Shown here: piece after piece, positions 1 through 9,400 of the stretch
Position numbering within the stretch: position 1 is the stretch's first letter
Layout: every line of letters begins with the position of its first letter
NCBI GenBank assembly: GCA_037968475.1
Contig: JBBKVO010000045.1
Coordinates: 4,328 to 68,327 of the forward strand
Length of the DNA: 64,000 nt
Reading direction: 5' to 3'
From: SB11 sp037968475
GTDB taxonomy: Bacteria; Bacteroidota; Bacteroidia; UBA8524
Position numbers and translations under genes: made by a program
Notes under the pieces: generated by a model
What the model saw: only the letters and a program-made list of their open reading frames with translations
What the model was told of the DNA's origin: nothing
The model's database searches: none

Positions 1-357
1 GTTAGTGTTATAGAAAACACAAGCACTGAAGGTGAGCAAGAAAAATCAGAGAATGTGATATACACATCATTAAAACTGGAAACAAGGCAACCAGAAACAT
101 CTGACGATGTGCCAGTAACTAATGGTACGCTTACCGTGGGGCAACCGTTATTGAAACGGAAATCAGCCTGCCCGCCACCCAATGGAGAATTGTTGTTTAC
201 AATTAGGTTCGATGGAACTGATACTTGGGCATTGGCCGCATTGCTTACAGCAAATGCTGCAAAAAGAATTAGAAGTTTGATTAATGATTTCATAAAGCAA
301 TTATTAGTTTATAATCAAGTTTACTATTCTTTTTATATAAAGAGTAATTTTTTTTAA
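1..357 (+). CDS. 3' end of an unknown protein (truncated by window edge)
   Basis: The frame is open from base 1 to the TAA at 355-357, giving the last 118 codons of a gene that begins outside the window. The visible part is hydrophilic at first (Glu/Ser/Thr-rich), then has a short CPPPNGE motif near the middle and a helical, basic C-terminus ending in Asn-Phe-Phe. A GTG at 55 could in principle start a 100-residue protein, but nothing shows that it does. I recognise no family. It may be a real gene tail or a chance open frame; the downstream DNA is repeat-rich non-coding sequence, which fits a gene end here. Confidence 0.4.
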   Translation, partial: VSVIENTSTEGEQEKSENVIYTSLKLETRQPETSDDVPVTNGTLTVGQPLLKRKSACPPPNGELLFTIRFDGTDTWALAALLTANAAKRIRSLINDFIKQLLVYNQVYYSFYIKSNFF

Positions 358-455
358 CTTTTTCGACGAAAAACGATTGTGTAATCTATTTCAACCTTTT
401 GCAATTGAATGAGGGCAGCTTGATGATTTGGATGGGCAGTTTAAGGGCTAATGTG

Positions 456-557
456 TCATCCCCCTACCTCCTTCGCATACGCACTTAAAGTTCGTCCCGA
501 ATACAATTCGGGATCACTATGACAACCCACAAGGGGGACAATGCGCTGCTGATTTTT
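456..557. repeat. Dispersed intergenic repeat, copy 1
   Basis: This stretch begins tcatccccctacc and ends caagggggacaatgcgctgct. It is recognisably the same as 36401-36500 (tcatccctcagcc ... taagggggataatgcagtgct), including an internal inverted repeat around ttcgggat. The outer tcatccccc and gggggaca are themselves near-complementary, so the whole unit can fold into a long hairpin. It is intergenic at both places. Confidence 0.7.
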
Positions 558-614
558 TGCAGGAAATAATATTTGCTGGTAATGCTGTTTTTCGGATTTT
601 ATATTTCGAACTTC

Positions 615-1391
615 TTACAGTACCAACTCCTTCACAATAATAAACACGCCCATAGCCAGTATAAACCAGCCTAGTAAGGGCTTTAGTTTTGCACCGCTTA
701 TAAATTTTGAAAGGTAAACACCAAGTAACAATCCTGCTATTGAAATACCACTAAAACCTATAAGGAAACCCCAATCGGGTTGAGTATTGGGTAAATCGGC
801 AGCAAAACCAGTAAGAGCGTTTAGAGCTATAATTAGTAATGATGTACCTACGGCTTGTTTAATATCTTGTTTCAGTACCAATACCAAAGCGGGTACTATT
901 AAAAAACCACCGCCTGCACCCAACAAACCTGTTATCATTCCTGTAAAAAAACCTGTAACCAACAATCGTATATGTGATGGTGATGTATTGGTTTCGGTTA
1001 CTTGGGTTGATTTTTTTAGCATTCCCCTTGCGGCTACCAGCATAAACACCGCAAACAGCAGCATTAGTGCAAGGCTTTTGCTCAGGGTAAAAGCATTTGT
1101 GGCAAGTATAGTTTCAGGTATCAGCGGCAATAACCAACTGCGCACCAACACTACCGAGACCAGTGAGGGAAGGGCAAAAATGATGGCTGCCTTAAAGTTG
1201 ACCATCTTTTTTAGTCCATAATTAATTACTCCTGCCAGTGATGTGATACCAACAATAAATAACGAGTAGTTAATAGCTGTGGCAGGCAAAAAACCGCCAA
1301 TGTATACCAGCACAGGCACGGTGAGTATGCTGCCTCCGCTGCCCATAAGACCAAGAGTAATACCAATGGCTAATGCAAAAATGTATTCCAT
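615..1391 (-). CDS. TauE/SafE (DUF81) family sulfur-anion exporter
   Basis: This 258-residue inner-membrane protein has about eight hydrophobic segments arranged as two homologous halves. Each half opens with the family's glycine-rich motif: GLMGSGGSILTVPVLV near residue 14 and GLLGAGGGFLIVPALV near residue 160. TauE/SafE proteins export sulfite, sulfoacetate or related anions, but the substrate varies and cannot be read here. The length is normal and the ATG start puts the first membrane segment at residue 3. The next gene upstream on the same strand encodes a Crp/Fnr regulator, 54 bases away. This pairing is common in Bacteroidota next to persulfide and sulfide detoxification genes, so a role in sulfur stress is a reasonable inference. 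Confidence 0.85.
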   Translation of the reverse strand: MEYIFALAIGITLGLMGSGGSILTVPVLVYIGGFLPATAINYSLFIVGITSLAGVINYGLKKMVNFKAAIIFALPSLVSVVLVRSWLLPLIPETILATNAFTLSKSLALMLLFAVFMLVAARGMLKKSTQVTETNTSPSHIRLLVTGFFTGMITGLLGAGGGFLIVPALVLVLKQDIKQAVGTSLLIIALNALTGFAADLPNTQPDWGFLIGFSGISIAGLLLGVYLSKFISGAKLKPLLGWFILAMGVFIIVKELVL

Positions 1392-1445
1392 AAGGGCAAA
1401 GGTAGTCAGTAGGTAGAGAACGCTTGGTGATAATTGTTACACAAG

Positions 1446-2066
1446 CTAAACCAACTCAATGCTATTACGGCCTAGTTTTACCAAGCCTTTTTGCTCCATA
1501 GTGCGTAGCAAGCGGCTAATAGCTTCGCGGTGGGTGTGCAACTCATCGGCTATTTGTTGGTGGGTTATTTCTAGTGTTTTGGTGTTTAGTGCTTTGCAAC
1601 GTTCGGTAATGTAGTGCAGCAGTTGCTTATCCATGTGCCCAAAGGCAATTAAATCAACTACCTGCATCAGCTCGGCAAAGCGGTTATTATAGTTGTTACT
1701 TACGTAAGCTTTCCACTCAGGATATTTATACCAATCTTCGGTTTGTTTCACAGGTATTTGTAGCACTTCGGTGTCGTCTTCGGCAATGGCTTTTACCATG
1801 CTTTTTTTGCCCGCTTGGCAACAAGTTAATGACATAGCACAGGTTTGCCCCGGGTATAGGTGGTATAAAAACACCTCGCGACCGTCATCATCTTGACGTA
1901 AAATACGTATGCAGCCCGTTAGCACAATGGGTATAAATAGTATTTCATCACCCGGCTCTATTAGCTGTGCTTCTTTTCCAAATTGTTTTAACCTGCCAAA
2001 TTTATCTATTTCAGCAATTAAAGCAGGGTCGCTAAAAATTTGAGTGCCTTTGTCCGTTTGTTGCAT
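1446..2066 (-). CDS. Crp/Fnr family transcriptional regulator
   Basis: This 206-residue regulator has an N-terminal cyclic-nucleotide-binding-type beta-barrel (about residues 15-125), a long dimerisation helix, and a C-terminal winged helix-turn-helix at about 166-200 (THQQIADELHTHREAISRLL). The glutamate and arginine of the recognition helix (HREAISRLL) are as in Fnr-type proteins. The cysteine pair in LTCCQAG near residue 108, together with Cys63, suggests thiol or sulfur sensing rather than cAMP binding, but that is inference. It starts with ATG and probably forms a unit with the TauE/SafE exporter downstream, which it may regulate. Confidence 0.88.
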   Translation of the reverse strand: MQQTDKGTQIFSDPALIAEIDKFGRLKQFGKEAQLIEPGDEILFIPIVLTGCIRILRQDDDGREVFLYHLYPGQTCAMSLTCCQAGKKSMVKAIAEDDTEVLQIPVKQTEDWYKYPEWKAYVSNNYNNRFAELMQVVDLIAFGHMDKQLLHYITERCKALNTKTLEITHQQIADELHTHREAISRLLRTMEQKGLVKLGRNSIELV

Positions 2067-2135
2067 AAACTAAAGGCAAAATAAAGCTATTCTATACTTA
2101 AAAGTAGCACGATAGGTGAGAAGAGGTACTTTGTA

Positions 2136-2813
2136 CTATAATTTTAATGCGCTTTTGATAGTGTCTATATCGTGATTTTTTTGAGTTAATTTCCAGTGCT
2201 CATAGGTTTGTTTGTCGTGTTCTCCTATCGCGGTGTCGTTTACAGCCGTATAGTTTTCATCCCAATTGCTTTTGCCATATACAGGGTGCATGTGTTCTAT
2301 AAAAACATTGGGCAGGTAGGCTTTGCCAAGCTCGGCCATCATATCCATCCAGTATACATCAACAAAAAGGTGTTTTAGTGTTGGCAAGCAAGCATAGCCA
2401 ATAGCTCTAACTATATTTGAGCTAAAGGCACAAGCTGTGGCAAGGTTTTCATTATGGTAGCCCTCAGGCGCATACACATAGCCTGTACCGTTAAGGTTTT
2501 CAAAGGCTTGTATAAATTGTGCATCCCAATCGGCAGTTCTAAAACGGTGGTCATCACCTACAAACAGAATATACTTATAGTGTTGGCTAAGAATATTTGC
2601 TGCAAAATTTAAAGGGCGCACCATGCCGCGCGTACCCGATGGAGCTATAATGCTTTTGGCTTGGGTTTGTTGTTGCAAGTGTACCTCGTTTTCTTCAAAC
2701 ACAAAATAAAAATCAGACAGGTCTGTATTGTGCTGCTGCCAGTTTTCAAATATTTGGTTAAAACTTTTAGGTCGCCCATAGGTGGGGCAAATAATAGCTA
2801 TTTTGTTTATCAT
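2136..2813 (-). CDS. Glycosyltransferase family 2-like protein
   Basis: This is a 225-residue GT-A-fold protein. It opens with the strand-loop motif INKIAIICPTYGRP and carries a GDDHRF acidic motif near residue 87 in place of the canonical DXD, the likely site for metal and nucleotide-sugar binding. A GTRG loop precedes it. I chose the ATG at 2813 because it leaves 2 bases after the upstream stop and matches where GT2 homology should begin; an ATG at 2834 would add seven residues and overlap the upstream gene. It sits directly behind another small GT2-like gene. The short length and absence of membrane segments suggest a soluble enzyme decorating a glycan. The substrate is unknown. Confidence 0.7.
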   Translation of the reverse strand: MINKIAIICPTYGRPKSFNQIFENWQQHNTDLSDFYFVFEENEVHLQQQTQAKSIIAPSGTRGMVRPLNFAANILSQHYKYILFVGDDHRFRTADWDAQFIQAFENLNGTGYVYAPEGYHNENLATACAFSSNIVRAIGYACLPTLKHLFVDVYWMDMMAELGKAYLPNVFIEHMHPVYGKSNWDENYTAVNDTAIGEHDKQTYEHWKLTQKNHDIDTIKSALKL

Positions 2814-2815
2814 GT

Positions 2816-3520
2816 TTATGCGGTTAAATCCCATATTTTTTGATTTTGTGCAACGTATTGCTTGGCATCTTCGCCATCAACACTGCTTTTAAATTCACCT
2901 TCAAGTTGCCAAGCGGGTAGTTTTTGGTTGAGATAAGAAGCGAAATCAAGCGAGTAGATATAGTTTTCAATACCTTTTATGGTAGTACACAAGTAGGGGC
3001 TTTTGCCTTGGCGGTGTAGTCTGCGCGATAGCTCGCAATGCTCGTAGCCATAAATATCAAACCGCTCATCATACCATATTTTTCCGCACTTTTCAATATC
3101 AAAATACAGCATACAACCCCATAAGTGGCTCATGCTTAGTAAGTCATTATTTTGGGTAAGCACAGTATTGTGCCCCTCGATAGGGACGGCGTAGCTAAGG
3201 TGTGCTTGTTGGCTATCAATAATGGGTTGCCACCATTTATCGGTAATAGGGAAACAATCATCATCAAACAAAAAAATATGTGTGCAGTCTGCATTGTATA
3301 GGTGATGCAGGCATTTGTTTTTTGCTTTGGCTATACCAATGCGGGTTTGTCCTGTTTCAGTAGCAGGTATAGTGTAGTCTATTGTAGAAGCATCGTTGTA
3401 GCTAAATATCTCAAACTGCGCACTATTGTTGGGCGTATAGGTATAAAAGTATTTAAGACACAACTCAAAAACTTTAGGACGGTTACGGGTAGTAATACCA
3501 ATACCAATTTTGGGTAACAT
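2816..3520 (-). CDS. Glycosyltransferase family 2-like protein
   Basis: This 234-residue soluble GT-A-fold protein has an N-terminal motif GIGITTRNRP, a NDAST loop near residue 42 in the position of the usual DDGS, and a triple aspartate FLFDDDCFP near residue 95 as the DXD site. YGYEHCELSRRLHRQG near residue 160 resembles the acceptor-side ED/QxxRW region. Known members transfer sugars to glycans or proteins; the donor and acceptor cannot be deduced. Its stop lies 2 bases before the preferred start of the next glycosyltransferase, so the two are co-transcribed and may act in sequence. Confidence 0.75.
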   Translation of the reverse strand: MLPKIGIGITTRNRPKVFELCLKYFYTYTPNNSAQFEIFSYNDASTIDYTIPATETGQTRIGIAKAKNKCLHHLYNADCTHIFLFDDDCFPITDKWWQPIIDSQQAHLSYAVPIEGHNTVLTQNNDLLSMSHLWGCMLYFDIEKCGKIWYDERFDIYGYEHCELSRRLHRQGKSPYLCTTIKGIENYIYSLDFASYLNQKLPAWQLEGEFKSSVDGEDAKQYVAQNQKIWDLTA

Positions 3521-3583
3521 AAGCTAGTAAGGTTTTTCCTGTAATAGCATTTTGTTCTTTTTGAGAAGGAAGGGGGATAAAAC

Positions 3584-3611
3584 AAAAGAGGCCGCATTTG
3601 CGGCCTCTTTT
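3584..3611 (-). terminator. Intrinsic terminator of the sensory operon
   Basis: A perfect 12-bp inverted repeat (aaaagaggccgc / gcggcctctttt) with a 4-base loop is flanked by A and T runs. It lies just downstream of the minus-strand response-regulator gene that ends at 3640 and should stop that operon before the glycosyltransferase genes. Confidence 0.85.
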
Positions 3612-3639
3612 ATATAAATATTTTAGGGGTGATAGTAGA

Positions 3640-4296
3640 TTACATAATTTTTACGACCCCATTTTTTATGGCAAAAATCACTAAACCTACACGGGTACGC
3701 ACACTTATTTTTTGGAATAGCGAATCGCGGTAGCCGTCAACTGTTCGTACGCTCACATTCATCAACTCGGCTATTTCTTTGTACGATAAATCGTTGCAAA
3801 TGTGCTCTAAAAAGGTAATCTCGCGTTGGCTAAGTTTATCCAATATATCCGAGTTTTTATCCCAACGGGTATGGTAGTTTATAGAGTTTGCCATTGTTTT
3901 AGACACATATTCTGAGTAGTAATACCCTTTGTTGTGTACATCATCAATAGCAGTAAAAAGCTCATCAGGGTCGGCATCTTTCAGCACATACCCTCTTGCG
4001 CCTAGTTTTATCATTTTTATAATTGCCGCTTCATTGTCCTCAACGGTTACAGCAATTATACGTACCATAGGGTAGTCTTTACGTAGCTTGCCAGCCACTG
4101 TAAAACCATCTTGCCCTTGCATACTAATATCCAACAAAACCACTTCAGGTTCTTGGCCTGAGCGTAGATAATCAAAAAACTCAGCCCCACTTTCGGCCTC
4201 AAAAATTATCTCAAACTTTTCTTCGGTTTCAAGAAGATTGGCTAAAGCCCTTCTAAAAAGTTTATGGTCATCAACCAAAGCAATTTTTATAGGCAT
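3640..4296 (-). CDS. NarL/FixJ (LuxR-type) response regulator
   Basis: This 218-residue protein has a receiver domain (about 1-120) with the acidic pair Asp9-Asp10, phospho-acceptor Asp56 (VVLLDIS), Thr84 and Lys106 (YVLKDAD). A C-terminal LuxR-type helix-turn-helix (about 150-210) contains LSQREITFLEHI and KEIAELMNVSVRTVDGYRD. All key residues are present, so it should be a phosphorylation-dependent DNA-binding protein. The ATG start lies 4 bases after the stop of the histidine-kinase gene. With that kinase it forms a complete two-component system, the last gene of a four-gene unit. Confidence 0.93.
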   Translation of the reverse strand: MPIKIALVDDHKLFRRALANLLETEEKFEIIFEAESGAEFFDYLRSGQEPEVVLLDISMQGQDGFTVAGKLRKDYPMVRIIAVTVEDNEAAIIKMIKLGARGYVLKDADPDELFTAIDDVHNKGYYYSEYVSKTMANSINYHTRWDKNSDILDKLSQREITFLEHICNDLSYKEIAELMNVSVRTVDGYRDSLFQKISVRTRVGLVIFAIKNGVVKIM

Positions 4297-4300
4297 ATAT

Positions 4301-5137
4301 TTAGTTATTAGTAGGGTTTTTTAATAAAGTGTTTTTGGTTGGTGCAGTAATTTTAATTACTGTTCCCGTGTCTTCACTACTTTCCAAAGTTAATACACCA
4401 CCAATAATTTTCACCCTATTCTTCATATTTCTTAATCCATTACCACTTAGTACAGCTCCTCTTTTCTCAATATCGCCTATGCTAAACCCCTTACCGTCGT
4501 CAGCTACAGTAAGTATCAACTCATCAGGAGAGTAATGCAACTCAACCGTCAAATTTTTTGCCTCAGCGTGTTTTATAGCGTTATTTAGTAGCTCTTGTGT
4601 TATTCTAAAAAGTACAATCTGTATTCTACCATCAAACTTATAAGGAGCGCCTTCTGTTTTAAGATGGGTAGTTAAAAAACCTGTTCGGTTTACTTTTTCA
4701 AGTTCTATTTTTAATGATTCTTCTAAACCAAAGTTTGAGATAAAATCTTGCGAAAGCGTTTTGGTAATGCTACGCATATCATTAATAACGCCTGAAACTT
4801 GTACTTTCAGTTCGTCTATTATTTCAGTTTCTTTTTCGGCATTTCCACCAACCATTCGACCAAGTTTAACAAGGTTTAACTTAACTACGGATAGCATTTG
4901 CCCGAGATTATCGTGTATTTCTGCGGCAACGCTATTAAGAACCTGTTCTTGTAGCTCAATTTTCGATTTTAACATCTCGTTGTTAAAGTCTTCGCGCATT
5001 TTTTGCACCTGCCTTTTGTATTTGTATGCCCTGCGTTGGTATACAAACAAAAACAGCACAATAAAGCTGACTAGCAGCAGCAGTATTATTGTTACTATTA
5101 CAATAAGTTGAATTATATCCGATTCTTTTGTTTGCAA
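4301..5137 (-). CDS. HisKA_3-type sensor histidine kinase with one membrane helix
   Basis: This 278-residue kinase has one N-terminal transmembrane helix (about 9-33) and a coiled-coil linker. The HisKA_3 dimerisation helix carries the phospho-accepting His75 in AAEIHDNLGQ, and the HATPase domain has an N-box (ELLNNAIKHA), a G1 box (VADDGKGF) and a G2-like GNGLRNMKNR. It has no recognisable sensor domain, so input probably comes from another protein, most likely the 7-TM protein encoded just upstream. The start is a TTG at 5137 that overlaps the upstream gene by 25 bases; I see no ATG before the membrane helix, and the overlap implies translational coupling. Its partner is the adjacent response regulator. 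Confidence 0.9.
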   Translation of the reverse strand: MQTKESDIIQLIVIVTIILLLLVSFIVLFLFVYQRRAYKYKRQVQKMREDFNNEMLKSKIELQEQVLNSVAAEIHDNLGQMLSVVKLNLVKLGRMVGGNAEKETEIIDELKVQVSGVINDMRSITKTLSQDFISNFGLEESLKIELEKVNRTGFLTTHLKTEGAPYKFDGRIQIVLFRITQELLNNAIKHAEAKNLTVELHYSPDELILTVADDGKGFSIGDIEKRGAVLSGNGLRNMKNRVKIIGGVLTLESSEDTGTVIKITAPTKNTLLKNPTNN

Positions 5138-5760
5138 AGTATTCCTATTGTAAAGAGTATATTCTGAAGAATATTCAGAACGGAGTTAATCGTCCATATC
5201 GAAGTTCGCAGACTAGGGGGTAAATGTATATACTTTTGAAAGTAGTTAAACAAAATTATAGTGCCAACGCTATAAAATAAAATCCCAGTACTAATCCAAA
5301 ACATAGGCACTTTTGTTAGGTTTGAGTGTTCAATGCCTTTAATGAGTTGATAGAAATATAAAAGTGTAGTAACGGCAATAGTGAAACCACCTACAGTGGT
5401 TGTTAAAGTGTTAAAATTATAGAGCCCATTGATAACGAGTATATCAAGCAAATATACAGTGATAGTTATAACTGAAAATGCCAATACAATATTCTTTAAT
5501 CTTGCACCTTGGAAAACAGAATAATAAAGATAAAAATAAACTAAATATTCAATTATAGAAAATATGTTGTAAAGGTGAAGGTTTTGTAACCCTGAAATAG
5601 CCAAATAAGCACAGACACTTTCTTTTAAGAATGTTATAAACAAATAAATAGAAAAGAGCCTTAACTTGTTATCAAGGCTCTTAAAATTAATTAAACTTCC
5701 AGCAATAGGTAGTATTACTGAAAAAGTAGAAACATACGAAAATAGATATGTTGAGGTCAA
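5113..5760 (-). CDS. Seven-helix integral membrane protein of the kinase operon
   Basis: This 215-residue protein is almost entirely membrane. Seven hydrophobic helices lie at roughly 5-25, 32-52, 61-83, 93-112, 118-140, 152-172 and 190-208, with Asn-rich loops and a short basic tail (CKQKNR). I recognise no named domain. Proteins of this size and pattern recur in Bacteroidota immediately upstream of HisKA_3 kinases, in the role that 7TM sensor modules play when fused to a kinase. Because the neighbouring kinase lacks a sensor domain and the genes overlap, I infer that this is its detached membrane sensor. Confidence 0.75.
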   Translation of the reverse strand: MTSTYLFSYVSTFSVILPIAGSLINFKSLDNKLRLFSIYLFITFLKESVCAYLAISGLQNLHLYNIFSIIEYLVYFYLYYSVFQGARLKNIVLAFSVITITVYLLDILVINGLYNFNTLTTTVGGFTIAVTTLLYFYQLIKGIEHSNLTKVPMFWISTGILFYSVGTIILFNYFQKYIHLPPSLRTSIWTINSVLNILQNILFTIGILCKQKNRI

Positions 5761-5763
5761 TTT

Positions 5764-6114
5764 TTAACTGTTAAGTGGACTTCCGTTGGTATCGCATTGC
5801 ATAGGGCAGGGTATTCCGTGATCTAATATTTGGTGATTAGCGCCTATTTGGTCGTTTTCCATGGTATTAGCACCAACAAGTACTAAGTTAAGTTCTTCCC
5901 AGGTTTTGTCTCCTTCAGTAACTTCAACTGCACCAAAGTAGCAGCGTATGCCAACACAATCAGCTTGATCGAGAAGGCTCATTAGCTTCTCTCTACCAAA
6001 AAAAATAGCTTTTCTTTTCCTGTCGCCAGTTAAAAAAGTATTCCTGTAGTCTTTTGTCATTGTGCTTCCCTCTGAAATAGAGATAAAAGTTCCTTCTGAT
6101 CCGTTAAATGCCAT
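5764..6114 (-). CDS. Small conserved Bacteroidota protein with C-terminal CPxxC
   Basis: This 116-residue soluble protein has no signal peptide. Visible landmarks are an N-terminal Gly/Ser/Thr patch (GSEGTFISISEGSTMT), a YRNTF segment, a central FFGREKLMSLLDQADCVGIRCYFGAV block predicted beta-rich around CVGIRCY, and a C-terminal IPCPMQCD motif. I recall the pattern (YR..., FFG...L, GIR.Y, C-P-x-x-C near the end) as a recurring uncharacterised Bacteroidota family. It ends 3 bases before the 7-TM gene and is the first gene of the sensory operon. Cys pairs at residues 59/64 and 103/107 could bind metal or act in redox sensing, which is inference only. Confidence 0.7.
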   Translation of the reverse strand: MAFNGSEGTFISISEGSTMTKDYRNTFLTGDRKRKAIFFGREKLMSLLDQADCVGIRCYFGAVEVTEGDKTWEELNLVLVGANTMENDQIGANHQILDHGIPCPMQCDTNGSPLNS

Positions 6115-6443
6115 AAGTTTAAGTTTTTTAAGTTAACACTAGATTAATACGGCTAAATTAGTTATTATAAGTAGTAAAGTGAAAAATTGTACGTTACCGT
6201 TTAAACACCTGTTTTGTATTTTATTGATTATAAGTGTTTTATAATTTTTTAAAGTGCGTAAAATGGGTTTTTACACTTATGTTTATACCGTTAAAAAACG
6301 GTGTTTATATAAGCTAAAATTGTATAAAAGAAGTATAAGAAACCGATTTTTTCAAGGTTAATTCGTCGAATTAGTAAATACTGATACTATAAAATTTCGG
6401 TAGAGTATTTATATTCGTGTTTTATACAAAAGCTACACTACTT
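6115..6443. other. AT-rich divergent intergenic region
   Basis: This 329-base gap lies between the minus-strand sensory operon and the plus-strand DUF3857 gene. It is very A+T-rich and has no credible open frame. It must hold promoters for both directions. TATATTCG at 6410-6417 matches the Bacteroidota -7 consensus TAnnTTTG at all but one position and is suitably placed for the ATG at 6444; no convincing -33 TTG accompanies it. There is a short inverted repeat ttcgtcgaa near 6361. Confidence 0.4.
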
Positions 6444-9400
6444 ATGCGTAAACATTTTTTATTTATTGCCTTACTTTTTACATCGCTGTGGTCTGTTGCA
6501 CAACAGGCAAAGCTTGATGAGGCTTGGGATGCTTTTAATACCAACAATCCCCAAAAGGCCATTAAACTATTCTCTGAGGCTTCAAGCAATGAAGCAACTG
6601 CAGAGGAAGCCTTACTTGCACTTACTATAATAAATTCTGATGAGGGCAACACAAAAGAGGCTATGGAAAATTTTAGCCAATTTTATAAGGTATCGTCTAA
6701 TCCATATCCGTATATGGATATGCTTTTTTATACCGCAGGTGTTGCCAATGGTAATGGTATAATGGGCAAAGAGCGCATCAAATTTTTGCAAGCGTTTTTA
6801 AAAGACCCCAAACTGCCGGGTACAATTGCAGCAAAAATTCATTCTACATTAGGGAACCATTATGAAGGTATTGGTAAATTTAAAGATGCCAATAAAGAGT
6901 TTGACCAAATAGGGTCAATTACCAATTGGATGGCAGTGGGCTCTTTTGAGAATATCTCGGCTAGTGGGTTTGATAAAGGATATGAGCCTATTGATAATCC
7001 CTCAGCTACTAAAACTTTTAAAAATAAGTATGGAGCTAGTGTAAACTGGTTTACGTTAAAAGAAGCACGTACCGATAAATGGGTTGACAATGAGTACTAC
7101 TTTTATGCAGGCAATGCAATAGTTTACTCGCAAACTTTTGTCAATTCACCAACCGAACAAAAAGTTCAATTTAGGATTGGCGTTTCAGGCTCACTAAAAA
7201 TGTGGGTAAACGATAATCTTATAATTAGCGAAGCAGAAGAACGTAATAACGGCCTAGATAGTTACTGGATTGGTGTAACCCTTAAACAAGGCTATAACCG
7301 TATTTTGATACAAATAGGTGAGAGCGAAGCAAATAACTCAAACTTTATGTTACGTATTACCGATGATAACGGTAATACTATACAAGGCTTAACCTTTGAT
7401 GATAAAAAAGACCAGTCGTATGATAAAGGCAGTGTAGCATTTGCTCTTATACCACAAAGTACTCTTGCTTTTTTTGAGCAACTGGTAAAAGATAAGCCCA
7501 GCTTTTTGAATCATATATTAATGGCAAGGATGTACTCAAACCTTGATATGCGTTTACAAGCACGTAAAACCTTGAAAAAAGCTGAAGAAATGGCACCACA
7601 AAGCAGCTATATACAGTTAAAATTGGTTCAAGTATATCAAAGCGAAGGAAACCGCACAGCAACAGCAAAAGTGGTGGAGTGGCTAAAAGATAATGATAAA
7701 GAAAATGTGATATCGTTAGACCTGTTTTTTGATGAAGCTATTGAAAACGAAAACTATGAAAAAGCGGATTCGTTATTAGATGCAATTCAAAGCAAATTAG
7801 GATCAAGGGCAGAAAGCGTATACGAGAAAAAAATGTCGTTATACGGCGCGCAGGAAAAAAATGAAGTTCTGATACGAGTTATCGAAGAAGCCTATAAGGC
7901 ATATCCTGAAAATTATCTATTTGTTTTGTACAAATCGTTTCTTGAGCAAGGTAAAAAGAATACTGTTGGTGCAATGAGAGTAATGGAGAAGTACAATAAA
8001 AAAAGGTATAATACTTCAGCAATGAAACGCCTTGCGGGTATGTATTTTGAAAACTCAAGGCTAGATGCGGGTTTAAGTTTATATAAGAAGATGATAAAAA
8101 ATGACCCGATTGCAGTAGGTATATATAGCGAGTTGGCTGATATATATGTGCAATTGCGTCAATATGATGCCGCTATTGAGTTGATGGATCAGGCCATTGA
8201 TATAGCACCTTATATAGGTAAATATTGGAGTATGCGTGCCAAATGCTATGCTGAGCAAAACAAAGAAATTGTAGCCAAAACGAATTATAGAAGAGCTATT
8301 GAGCTTACCCCTACCTACTTTGATGCCCGTCGCAAGCTGCGTAAACTAAACGGTAAGAAAGAAGACATATTCTCAAACTTTGATGAAACTGATGTATACG
8401 CTGCATTTGCAAAAGCAGGAAAAGCCGAAGACTATCCCGATGATAATAGTGTTATACTTATAAACTCGGTACAAAGGGTGGTATATAGCGATGGTGTATC
8501 AGAAGAAAAACACACTTTAGTAGCCAAAGTATTTAATGCCGCAGGTATTGATGCTTGGAAAGAATACGGAGTATCGTCTTATGGCTCGCAAAATGCAACT
8601 ATTGAAAAAGTTGAGGTACTAAAAGCAAACGGATCTAAACTTGAAGCCGAACGCAACGGCGGCAATATAGTGTTTACTAACCTTGAGGCTGGCGATGGTG
8701 TACACATTACCTATAAAGTAGAAAACTACCAAAGCGGTAAACTAGCGCCTCACTTTACTGATAAGCACTATTTTGACTTGTTTTATCCTGTAGTAAAATC
8801 ATCATACTCGCTACTAATTCACCCTGATATTAAATTCAAATATCAATTTACTAACGGTGGTTTTGAACCTAAGAAAGAAGACCGCGAAGAGTTTAACTAC
8901 TACCATTGGGAGAAAAATGATGTAGCAGCACTTAAAGGCGAATCGTTCATGTCGGAGATTACAGATTTTGGTGAGGTATTAGATATATCATCATTCCCTG
9001 ATTGGAAGTTTATCTCAAACTGGTATTCTGATTTGGCCAAAACCAAAGCAAAATCAGACTACGAAGTAAAAGAGATTGCAGCCGAAATTTTTAAAGATGC
9101 AGAAGGCTTATCTAAAATAGAAAAAGTAAAATTGGTGCATAATTACATTGTAGAAAATGTGCGTTATAGCTCGGTTTCATTCCGCCAAAGTGGTTTGATA
9201 CCTCAAAAAGCATCAAAAGTAATTAATACCCGTGTGGGCGATTGTAAAGACGTATCAACCCTGTTTGTAGCGCTTTGCCGCGAAGCAGGTATTGATAGTG
9301 CTCGCTTGGTACTTATAAACACCCGCGATAATGGTAAAAAAGACCTTTTGCTACCCTCGATAGATTTTAACCATTGTATAGGTAATATAACTGCCGATGG

